A stretch of 42,696 nucleotides of DNA, from the IMG/VR virus record IMGVR_UViG_3300012005_000014, positions 1 through 42,696 of that record; one strand, 5' to 3'. Every line of letters starts with the position of its first letter. Within the stretch, counting starts at the first letter, position 1. This stretch comes from a virus. Under the pieces are notes generated by a model. It saw nothing but the letters and a program-made list of their open reading frames with translations, made no database searches and was not told the DNA's origin. The position numbers and the translations under genes are program-made. Positions 13,514 through 19,619 of this stretch are shown here, one piece after another.

Positions 13514-14905
13514 TCAGACCAGCAACGCGGGAACGTCGCGGGTCAGGTAAGCCTGGGTGACCTCCGTGGTGTACGGGGCCAGTGCGTCGAGCAGTTGGGT
13601 CTTGCTGGTTGCTGGCATCCGAGACAGCAGTTTCATCTCGTCCGTGTCGTGAGCCTGGGCGAACGAGATCAGCGACATGAGCAGCGCGATCCATTCCGCG
13701 ATCTGACGCGGGAGGGTCGTGCCATTGCGCTGCCGGAACTCGAACGTGCCACGCTCGGAGTACCAGCCTGGGTTGATGACCTTGGAGCGGTCCCAGTTGA
13801 AACTGCCCTCCTCGGCACGCTCGATGTTGTACCGATCCAGGTGCTGGGCGTAGTTGGCGTTGCTGCGGGACGGCGAGATGTAGGACTCATCGATGACCTT
13901 CTGTGCCCACACGTAGGCATAGACGACGTTGAGCGGGTTGGCAGTCCCCAGGTCGATGTGGACGTGACAGCCGCACGTCCTGTGCGCGGAGCGGTAGCCC
14001 TCGTCACGCAGGATCTTGCAGATCGTCTCGATCTCGGACATGGCTTGCAGCGACTCCCACTTGAGGATTCGCGTCACCACTTCCACGCCGTCACGAAGCG
14101 ATCCGTCGTGCTTGACCTGTGTCGTGTGGTACTCACGACCCGAGTAGTCACCCGGCTGCGCCTCGACACCAGCCTCGTTGAGCAGTTGGGCAATCCGATG
14201 CCGACTGACTTCGGGATAGTCCGGGTTGAGCGAGTCAACTCGCTCACACTCGAACTCCACACCGAACGGTGTGCCTGCTCCCCCGGACACGAAGTCCGGC
14301 TCCGGGAGTGGCTGTGATGCTGTCCGTGGGTATATCCGGTCGGTCTCACAGTCTGTTCGACGAATGAACAGTTCCTCGGTTGCCTCGAAGTCCTGCACGT
14401 ACACGCCACGAACGTCCGTCCCTGCCATGATGGACGAGTTCCGAAGACTGGCGTTGCGAACGACCGTGGAGATGCTTGGACGGTCCCGCGGTACCTCCCA
14501 TCCGACCCTGCTGGAGTGGATGAGCGAGTCAGTAATCCTCCCGCTGTGGACACCACCACCCGTGATCCACGAATCGCCTCCGACTATGGACGCGCCGGTG
14601 ACGAGGGAGTAGTTCTCCACCAGGGCGTAATCCTGGATTCGTGCGCTACCCAGGACGATCGAGTGTCGATCTATCCAGGCACCGCCCTGGTCTGGATCGG
14701 CTGGTTCGCCCTCCAGGTTGTAGGTCTGCTCGACCCATCCCCCGAGATCCCCAAGCACGACCAACTCGTTGCGACTGCTGCCCGTCTGAGGGTCACAGCG
14801 ACGAATGTAGAAGTTATCGTCAGCCTGGATGCGGTGGAGGATGACGCGACGCCCACCGGGTTCTATGTGCTCCATGGTTTCGTCGGTCAGGTGATAAAGA
14901 GGCAT
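13514..14905 (-). CDS. Amidoligase (glutamine-synthetase-like COOH-NH2 ligase) with N-terminal beta-helix
   Basis: 463 residues. Residues 45-175 show short repeats (LGDLGGWVEQTYNL, GGAWIDRHSIVLGSARI, DYALVENYSLVTGASIVGG) typical of a left-handed beta-helix. From 210 on comes the amidoligase domain: GVEFECE (215-221), KHDGSL (265-270), GVEVVT (273-278), CGCHVHID (311-318) and GTFEFRQRNGT (386-396), the Glu/His/Arg motifs of GS-like ligases that join a carboxylate to an amine using ATP. Phage members (phiEco32-type COOH-NH2 ligases) are predicted to modify peptides or cell-wall components. The substrate here is unknown. The amidotransferase downstream in the same block supports a working pair. 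Confidence 0.82.
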   Translation of the reverse strand: MPLYHLTDETMEHIEPGGRRVILHRIQADDNFYIRRCDPQTGSSRNELVVLGDLGGWVEQTYNLEGEPADPDQGGAWIDRHSIVLGSARIQDYALVENYSLVTGASIVGGDSWITGGGVHSGRITDSLIHSSRVGWEVPRDRPSISTVVRNASLRNSSIMAGTDVRGVYVQDFEATEELFIRRTDCETDRIYPRTASQPLPEPDFVSGGAGTPFGVEFECERVDSLNPDYPEVSRHRIAQLLNEAGVEAQPGDYSGREYHTTQVKHDGSLRDGVEVVTRILKWESLQAMSEIETICKILRDEGYRSAHRTCGCHVHIDLGTANPLNVVYAYVWAQKVIDESYISPSRSNANYAQHLDRYNIERAEEGSFNWDRSKVINPGWYSERGTFEFRQRNGTTLPRQIAEWIALLMSLISFAQAHDTDEMKLLSRMPATSKTQLLDALAPYTTEVTQAYLTRDVPALLV

Positions 14906-14906
14906 C

Positions 14907-15056
14907 TCACTGTCCCTTCTGCGCTAAGTCTGTTTCACCGTGAAACAGGTTTGCCTTACCTACCTCGACTCCCAGGTGGAAGCCGAGTTGGAACAGTCCC
15001 CACAAGCCGAGGACCCCGAGCGCGATCAGCGCGGATACCGCGAGTGATAAGGTCAT
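14907..15056 (-). CDS. 49-residue membrane microprotein upstream of amidoligase
   Basis: ATG 15056 lies one base from the upstream stop, and the TGA lies one base before the amidoligase ATG, so it is probably coupled. One hydrophobic helix (LAVSALIALGVLGLWGLF) is followed by a charged tail. The tail's NLFHGETD is encoded by the third parS-like palindrome, so a DNA site and a coding sequence coincide. Confidence 0.62.
   Translation of the reverse strand: MTLSLAVSALIALGVLGLWGLFQLGFHLGVEVGKANLFHGETDLAQKGQ
14930..14948. promoter_or_regulatory. parS-like palindrome, copy 3, inside a small gene
   Basis: CTGTTTCACcGTGAAACAG, a 19-bp dyad within the last third of the 49-residue membrane protein gene and about 25 bases upstream of the amidoligase start. 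Confidence 0.7.
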
Positions 15057-15057
15057 G

Positions 15058-15210
15058 TCATGTCACGATCCGACGTTGGCCGTACCTGGCTATGGCGTCG
15101 GACAGCGGGATGTTGTACTCCATGGGGTTCCACCCCAGGTCCAGCACGGTGACGTACTGAACGCCGTCGATGGTGCCCTCGTCCGAGAACGTGAAGGATG
15201 AGCGGCTCAT
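15058..15210 (-). CDS. 50-residue hypothetical protein
   Basis: ATG 15210 overlaps the upstream stop (ATGA); its stop is one base from the next start. Reads as a small beta protein (FTFSDEGTIDGVQYVTVLDL) with a C-terminal helix (LSDAIARYGQRR). Below usual gene-length cut-offs, but supported by coupling on both sides. Confidence 0.58.
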   Translation of the reverse strand: MSRSSFTFSDEGTIDGVQYVTVLDLGWNPMEYNIPLSDAIARYGQRRIVT

Positions 15211-15404
15211 GTCAAGTCACAATCCGAGCAACACGGGAGCGGTCGGCCATCATTAGGGATGGGAAGGTCGAACTCCGCACCACACCAGCCGCACCGATAG
15301 ACGTACGGGTAACAGACCGTGCAACCCTCGGCACCGCACCCGTAGTGTGATGCCTTGACTAGCGCGTTGCCATCACAGTCGAGGTCGTGGTACGTGGCGA
15401 TCAC
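15207..15404 (-). CDS. 65-residue zinc-ribbon protein
   Basis: GTG 15404 overlaps the upstream stop (GTGA); a longer start at GTG 15428 is possible. Cysteines in CGAEGCTVC, CGWCG and CCSDC give two or three CxxC pairs, a compact zinc ribbon. Function unknown; one of at least three zinc-ribbon genes in a row. Confidence 0.68.
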   Translation of the reverse strand: MIATYHDLDCDGNALVKASHYGCGAEGCTVCYPYVYRCGWCGAEFDLPIPNDGRPLPCCSDCDLT

Positions 15405-15571
15405 GACGTCACCTTCTCCCGGTTGCACCGGAGGTCATGCCCAGCGGCCGCGTTGATGGCCGCGATCGAGAGCGAGTGCCACGAGAACCACCCGCAGTCG
15501 CAGTCCGCCAACCACTCCCGAGTGCCACCGGGTTCCTGGATCTGCCGCACTGAACACCATCCGGTCTTCAC
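15401..15571 (-). CDS. 56-residue zinc-binding protein
   Basis: GTG 15571 and stop 15401-15403 are both in GTGA overlaps. WLADCDCGWFSWHSLSIAAIN then GHDLRC gives a Cys-x-Cys...His...His-x3-Cys set, similar in plan to the neighbour encoded just upstream (CVECMCGWRT...DAHARHI). The two may be diverged paralogues. Confidence 0.6.
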   Translation of the reverse strand: MKTGWCSVRQIQEPGGTREWLADCDCGWFSWHSLSIAAINAAAGHDLRCNREKVTS

Positions 15572-15732
15572 GACGTCACCGCCGAGAACAGTTCCGTCTC
15601 CCGGTCGATGTGGCGAGCGTGGGCGTCCAAGACGAGTCGCTCATCCGCTCCGCGGGTTCGCCAGCCGCACATGCACTCGACGCACCACCCGGTCCAAGTG
15701 CGCCAGAAGTTCCCGCCGTGGATCTCAGCCAT
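15568..15732 (-). CDS. 54-residue zinc-binding protein
   Basis: ATG 15732, five bases after the stop of a membrane microprotein. WTGWCVECMCGWRTRGADERLVLDAHARHIDRE carries Cys-x2-Cys-x-Cys and two histidines. It resembles the next gene (C-x-CGW followed by a helix with His) and may be its paralogue. Longer in-frame starts upstream would enter the membrane-protein gene and are less likely. Confidence 0.6.
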   Translation of the reverse strand: MAEIHGGNFWRTWTGWCVECMCGWRTRGADERLVLDAHARHIDRETELFSAVTS

Positions 15733-15737
15733 GAGAC

Positions 15738-15839
15738 TCACCGCCCCGGGATCGAGGTGGTGAGGACCACGAACATCCCCGCTACGCCAACCCAGGTCGT
15801 CAGTGCCACCCAAGCGAGTACCGACTCAATCCGTTTCAC
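15738..15839 (-). CDS. 33-residue membrane microprotein, first gene after the leftward promoter
   Basis: GTG 15839 lies inside a parS-like palindrome (15833-15847). MKRIESVLAWVALTTWVG then VAGMFVVLTTSIPGR form a single hydrophobic helix after a basic start. It is the first ORF behind the promoter at 15935-15964. No strong ribosome-binding site; a second in-frame GTG would give 23 residues. Confidence 0.42.
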   Translation of the reverse strand: MKRIESVLAWVALTTWVGVAGMFVVLTTSIPGR

Positions 15840-15847
15840 CGTGAAAC
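15833..15847. promoter_or_regulatory. parS-like palindrome, copy 4
   Basis: GTTTCACcGTGAAAC, 37 bases from copy 5, centre to centre. It covers the likely start codon of the 33-residue membrane protein. Confidence 0.7.
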
Positions 15848-15869
15848 ACCGTCCTTCGCTGTCATTCCC

Positions 15870-15884
15870 GTTTCACCGTGAAAC
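15870..15884. promoter_or_regulatory. parS-like palindrome, copy 5
   Basis: GTTTCACcGTGAAAC, about 50 bases downstream of the predicted transcription start of the leftward promoter at 15935-15964. With copy 4 it forms a pair spaced 37 bp, roughly 3.5 helical turns. Confidence 0.7.
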
Positions 15885-15934
15885 AGGAGCGACCCCGGTT
15901 CAGAACACCAGGGCCTTACTCGACCAATAGCACA

Positions 15935-15964
15935 ATCTTACCATGAGAGGCATGTCTGAGTCAA
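15935..15964 (-). promoter_or_regulatory. Leftward promoter of the amidoligase/amidotransferase block
   Basis: On the minus strand TTGACT, 18-base spacer, TAAGAT. The -35 is inside GTGGCATTGACT, which repeats at the other leftward promoter (17047-17075). Transcription would start near 15928 and run into the microprotein genes. Confidence 0.6.
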
Positions 15965-16295
15965 TGCCACGATCACGGGGAAACAGACCCCCGCCGTCAT
16001 TTACGATCTACCGCGTATGCAGTTTGTTGGCTACTAGCCAAGGGATTGCATACTCGTGGGTCGGTAGGTCCACGAGCGTGAGCGTGCATCGTTACTCGGT
16101 AGGTAACGGAGGGAGGGTTATCCTGACATGCCACTAGACAGGGCACTAGGGCACGTCTAAGGCTGTTGGGTGGTGTCTAGGTAGGTCAGTATGGCTCTAG
16201 ATCCCAAGGCCTTAGCGTGGCTCTATGGGACTCGCATACCTGCCAGGTATGGTACTCACCGGCTGGCAGATCCGGCACTCCCCCGGACATGCCGA
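15965..16295. other. Gene-free control segment rich in dyads
   Basis: No convincing coding frame on either strand. Besides the nested dyad at 16015-16053 it contains CTCGTGG/CCACGAG (16053-16076) and a 17-bp palindrome CATACCTGcCAGGTATG (16235-16251). It lies between the terminator of the 221-residue protein gene and the leftward promoter at 15935-15964, so it probably holds operators for that promoter. Confidence 0.6.
16015..16053. repeat. Nested symmetric dyad in the leftward control region
   Basis: Two inverted pairs share one centre (16034): outer GTATGCA/TGCATAC (16015-16021, 16047-16053) and inner TTGGCTA/TAGCCAA (16027-16033, 16035-16041), each separated by exactly 5 bases. A further dyad CTCGTGG/CCACGAG follows at 16053-16076. 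The layout suits a multimeric DNA-binding protein or a recombinase; it is not within a gene. Confidence 0.75.
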
Positions 16296-16325
16296 AGGCC
16301 CCCACCCGTAAGGGCAGGGGCCTAG
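16296..16325 (-). terminator. Terminator of the 221-residue protein gene
   Basis: On the minus strand AGGCCCCtgCCC, loop TTAC, GGGtgGGGGCCT, followed by TCGGC; a G+C-rich hairpin 10 bases after the stop at 16336. The U-tract is poor but the stem is long. Confidence 0.65.
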
Positions 16326-16335
16326 GCCTAGCGGT

Positions 16336-17001
16336 CTAGACGTGGGCAAGGACTCCCATGGCTGCGCCCTTAGCGGTCGTGACGTTCGCCCGACCCCACG
16401 ATCCGAGGATCTCCGCGATCTCCGCCAGGATGGCGCGGTCGGTGTCATCGGTGAGCGTCCCTAGGTCGGACTTGGCACTTGTGATCTCCGCCAGGATGGC
16501 ACGGAGACGATCGGTGCCTGATTCGAACTCCGGCGACTCGTCAGCCTTGGCCGTTGCCTTGGCGGCACGCTTGTCAGCCGCAACCTTGGCAGACCGTGCG
16601 ATGACGTTCGCCGCTCCCCTGGCCGTGGTGACGTTGGCTAGGGCCTTTACAGCGGCAGGGTAGCCGATGCCCGACTTGATCGCGGAACATGCGGAGCCGA
16701 TTGCCTCGCTCGGGAGCATTCCTACCCTCATAAGCGACTCGGAGACGAGGGCAGAGGCAACGACGTTGCCCGAGGACTTCGCCCCGAGCACCGACAGAAT
16801 ACGCGGGTCAGTGTCGAGTACAGCCGCGATGTCACGGACAGTGCATCCTGCCTCACGATCTAGGACGATGGCGCGGACGACTTCGCCCGCTGCGTACTCC
16901 GTGCCCGTCGCGGACTCGGAGAAGGTCACAAGTGCGGCGACAGTGTTATCTGCCGTCACGGTAACGGTCGTGGTCTGCTCGGTGGTGGTCTGGTCTGACA
17001 T
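16336..17001 (-). CDS. Putative HTH DNA-binding regulator of the leftward block
   Basis: 221 residues from ATG 17001 (AAGGGG upstream), with its own promoter and terminator. The N-terminus is Thr/Val-rich. Residues about 42-70 (VVRAIVLDREAGCTVRDIAAVLDTDPRILS) read as a helix-turn-helix, followed by helical repeats with two similar Ala-rich stretches (ALANVTTARGAANVIARSA near 129-147 and GRANVTTAKGAAMGVLA at the C-terminus). The repeated NVTTA(R/K)GAA motif may be an oligomerisation or DNA-contact unit. A monocistronic regulator beside the palindromes makes it the best candidate ligand of those sites or a repressor; this is inference. Confidence 0.68.
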   Translation of the reverse strand: MSDQTTTEQTTTVTVTADNTVAALVTFSESATGTEYAAGEVVRAIVLDREAGCTVRDIAAVLDTDPRILSVLGAKSSGNVVASALVSESLMRVGMLPSEAIGSACSAIKSGIGYPAAVKALANVTTARGAANVIARSAKVAADKRAAKATAKADESPEFESGTDRLRAILAEITSAKSDLGTLTDDTDRAILAEIAEILGSWGRANVTTAKGAAMGVLAHV

Positions 17002-17046
17002 TGCGTGCCCCTTATGTAGTGGCCGCCATCGGTGGCGACATGACAG

Positions 17047-17075
17047 ACAATACTCGTGTGTCTAGTCAGTGTCAA
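17047..17075 (-). promoter_or_regulatory. Leftward promoter of the 221-residue regulator
   Basis: TTGACA, 17-base spacer, TATTGT on the minus strand, near-consensus, about 46 bases upstream of the ATG at 17001. The -35 is preceded by GTGGCA, giving the same box GTGGCATTGAC as the promoter at 15935-15964. A degenerate parS-like site lies 21 bases further upstream. Confidence 0.72.
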
Positions 17076-17096
17076 TGCCACTAACGGGTCAATGTT

Positions 17097-17111
17097 GTTT
17101 CATCGTGAAAC
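17097..17111. promoter_or_regulatory. parS-like palindrome, copy 6 (one mismatch)
   Basis: GTTTCATcGTGAAAC; differs from the other copies in one arm base. It lies just upstream of the regulator's -35 element, where a bound protein could activate or repress. Confidence 0.65.
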
Positions 17112-17509
17112 ACGCAATGGCAGGCAATGGGCACCGTAAGGGTATGCGAACATACGTTCGTATGTGTTGCGTGTGCATATGGTTGAGCGTTCACATATGT
17201 GTGTGTGTACCTGTCCGCTGTTACATATCCATACATCGACGTCCATCGATGCATCATGTCCGCATATCCTGCACTTCTCGATAGGTGGACTACACCTACA
17301 GTCCTACTTACCGACGACCTGGCAGCACCGTAAGGTCTTGACCCGGAGGTTGTTTATCCCGGGATGGGGATGATGATGATGTACCCCACCGACCATCCGT
17401 GGATAACCCTAGTTGTCCTAGTTTGCCCCAACTTGGGACCAGGAAGTACCGTGATCTACGTCACAGTTTGCTAACGCAACGGCGATACCCTTGATCAAAC
17501 CCTAATTTC
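17112..17509. other. Gene-free divergent control region
   Basis: No plausible gene. It is poorer in G+C than its surroundings and contains palindromes ACATACGttCGTATGT (17150-17165), CACATATGTG (17192-17201) and ATCCCGGGAT, a short GAT repeat near 17370, and a DnaA-box-like CGTGGATAA (17398-17406; complement TTATCCACG, 8 of 9 to TTATCCACA). It separates leftward accessory from rightward late genes, a common place for an origin or late operators. Confidence 0.5.
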
Positions 17510-17515
17510 TATAAT
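17510..17515 (+). promoter_or_regulatory. Candidate late-operon -10 box
   Basis: Exact TATAAT, 245 bases before the terminase start. TTGATC lies only 13 bases upstream, too near for a normal -35, so the promoter may be activator-dependent or recognised by a modified polymerase. It is the only consensus -10 that I noticed in front of the late genes. Confidence 0.45.
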
Positions 17516-17539
17516 GGGGAATGAAGTTACTGGAAACCG

Positions 17540-17680
17540 CCTAAGAGGCTTCGCCTCTAGGTGAAGCCGACCAGTAGTTCAGTAGTACACATGCGAGGGT
17601 CTGTAGGACCCTCGCCAAGGAACCCCTAAGAACCTCCTGGTAGCCCATAGACGCAACTGGCCTTTAGGGCCAGTTGCTTA
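17540..17680 (+). ncRNA. Structured leader upstream of terminase (three hairpins)
   Basis: Three stems in a row: CCTaAGAGGC-TTC-GCCTCTAGG (17540-17561), GCGAGGGTC-5 nt-GACCCTCGC (17593-17615) and GCAACTGGCC-5 nt-GGCCAGTTGC (17653-17677) followed by TTAT. They lie between the TATAAT and the terminase GTG with no reading frame. It could be a small phage RNA ending at the third hairpin, or an antitermination leader of the put/nut kind. Stems are seen; function is inferred. Confidence 0.55.
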
Positions 17681-17759
17681 TAGGTGTCATTTATCTAGCA
17701 CCTGATACTACCTTGGTTATCAGCCAGTGACTCCATTATGCGCCGAGGGGAAATAAGCC

Positions 17760-19619
17760 GTGGCTCCCCGTAATGACACCGCCAAGGCAAAACGAGTAAC
17801 CCTGGAGAGTTTAGCGAAAGGCCTTACCGTCGTAATGGCGGTTGAAAAGGCCGAGCGTTCGCTAAAGGCATATGAATACTGGAGACGTACCGACCCGGAG
17901 TTCGTTGCCGCGGTAGATCGCATCCGTCTGGTCCACACCACCACCCGTGGTGAGGAGATGGAGTTTGCGGAGTTCTCGGACAAGTTCCTGGGTGCTCACG
18001 TCTTCCCCCACATGAATAATGTGGTGGACCTGATCGAGGGTAGGGAGCCTACCTGGGTCGCCCCAGGGATGGCCTATGAGCGGGGCGAGCCGGATCTGCT
18101 GGTGGTGAACATGCCGCCCGAGCACGCCAAGACCACCAGCATCACGATCAACTACACGACGTACCGGATCGCTCAGAATCCGAATGTCCGAATCATCATC
18201 ATCTCCAAGACGCAGAGCATGGCCCGCAAGATGCTCATGGCGGTCAAGACCCGCCTCACCCACCCGAAGTACTCCAACCTGATCGCCTCCTACGGACCCC
18301 CGGGGGGCTTCGACAAGGACAACGATGGCTGGAGTCAGGATCAAATCTACGTCTCCTCAGACGTCCGAGACTCAGGCGAGAAGGACCCCACGGTCCAGGC
18401 CCTCGGTATTCGAGGTCACGTCTATGGCGCTCGTGCTGATCTCATCATTCTCGATGACCCTGTGGATGGCACTAACGCTCACGAGTACGACAAGCAGATC
18501 GAGTGGATTCAGGCAGAGGTCATGTCCCGGCTGTCTCCTGGCGGTGCTCTCCTGGTTGTTGGGACCCGCCTCGCACCGAAGGACCTGTACTCGGAGTTGC
18601 TCAAGGCCGACTACTTCCCCGACGACACCTCCCCGTTCACCTATCTCTCGATGCCAGCGGTTCTTGAGTTCGCTGACAGCGCCGAGGACTGGGTAACCCT
18701 CTGGCCGAGGAGCAACCAGCCGGAGGTGGGTGCCCGTGGAACTGCCACAGACCCCGGACCTGACGGACTGTTTCCCAAATGGGATGGACCCCGCCTCGCA
18801 AAGCGCCGCGCACGCATGTCACCGCGGACCTGGGCACAGGTCTATATGCAGCAAGAGGTCACCGGGACGGAAATCTTCTCGGTGGATGCCGTCAAGGCGG
18901 TCCAGAACGGTCAGCGCCAGTCCGGTCTGATCCCTCGCGGCATGAATGGCAACCGCAAGGAAGGTATGGACGGTCTGGTTGTACTCGCAGGGCTCGACCC
19001 GGCCTCACCAGCCGGTTTCGTCGCTGCTGTGGCCATTGCCCTGGACCGGGTGACGCAGAAACGGTACGTACTGGAGGTCTTCAACAAGACCGGCCAGACG
19101 CCCGAGGACATTCGCAACCTAATCAAGGGTTGGACCGACAAGTACAAGGTCACCGAGTGGCGCATCGAGAAGAACGCCTTTCAGACGATGCTCACCCAGG
19201 ACAAAGAGATCAACGAGTACCTTGCCAGGTCCGGTTCTTACCTCCGTGAACACACCACTGGGCAGAACAAGTGGGATGTGGACTTCGGCGTGACCTCGAT
19301 GACGATGCTGTTCTACGGGTGGGAGGCCGGAACAGCCCTGATTGAACTTCCCTCACCAGTGCAGAACGAGGGCATCAAGGCACTGATCGAACAACTGGTC
19401 ACTTGGTACCCCAAGGCCGCCAAGCGCCAGAAGACGGACACGGTGATGGCCCTGTGGTTCGCGGAACTGGCCTGTCGTGACCGCATCCAGGCGATGAGTA
19501 CCTACCAGCGCACCCATATCAACAATCCCTATGCAACTCCCTGGGACCTTGGCACCCGTCACGTCTTGAACCTCGCGGACGCGCAGCAGTCAGGTCTACT
19601 CAAGCCGATGGGCTACTAA
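17760..19619 (+). CDS. terL: Terminase large subunit (with TerS-like N-terminal HTH)
   Basis: 619 residues from GTG 17760 (AGGGGAAAT upstream). Residues 12-56 (VTLESLAKGLTVVMAVEKAE...YWRRTDPEFVAAV) resemble the HTH of phage small terminases, so recognition may be built into this subunit; no separate small subunit was found. ATPase: Walker A PPEHAKTTS (119-127), Walker B LIILDDP (228-234), coupling motif LLVVGTR. The RNase H-like nuclease starts at VVLAGLDPASPAGF (first catalytic Asp). It packages DNA through the portal encoded next, whose start overlaps this stop (TAATG). Confidence 0.93.
   Translation: MAPRNDTAKAKRVTLESLAKGLTVVMAVEKAERSLKAYEYWRRTDPEFVAAVDRIRLVHTTTRGEEMEFAEFSDKFLGAHVFPHMNNVVDLIEGREPTWVAPGMAYERGEPDLLVVNMPPEHAKTTSITINYTTYRIAQNPNVRIIIISKTQSMARKMLMAVKTRLTHPKYSNLIASYGPPGGFDKDNDGWSQDQIYVSSDVRDSGEKDPTVQALGIRGHVYGARADLIILDDPVDGTNAHEYDKQIEWIQAEVMSRLSPGGALLVVGTRLAPKDLYSELLKADYFPDDTSPFTYLSMPAVLEFADSAEDWVTLWPRSNQPEVGARGTATDPGPDGLFPKWDGPRLAKRRARMSPRTWAQVYMQQEVTGTEIFSVDAVKAVQNGQRQSGLIPRGMNGNRKEGMDGLVVLAGLDPASPAGFVAAVAIALDRVTQKRYVLEVFNKTGQTPEDIRNLIKGWTDKYKVTEWRIEKNAFQTMLTQDKEINEYLARSGSYLREHTTGQNKWDVDFGVTSMTMLFYGWEAGTALIELPSPVQNEGIKALIEQLVTWYPKAAKRQKTDTVMALWFAELACRDRIQAMSTYQRTHINNPYATPWDLGTRHVLNLADAQQSGLLKPMGY

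Noticed and set aside
13364-14317. Rightward 317-codon frame opposite the amidoligase
   Set aside because: It is the antisense of a gene with clear motifs, has no ribosome-binding site and low-complexity composition typical of a shadow frame in G+C-rich DNA.
8898-17111. The palindromes as genuine bacterial parS sites with a phage partition system
   Set aside because: Spacing differs by one base from parS and no ParA or ParB protein is encoded; kept only as parS-like.
17365-17382. GAT-repeat microsatellite near 17370 as a functional element
   Set aside because: Only four units; nothing beyond simple sequence.
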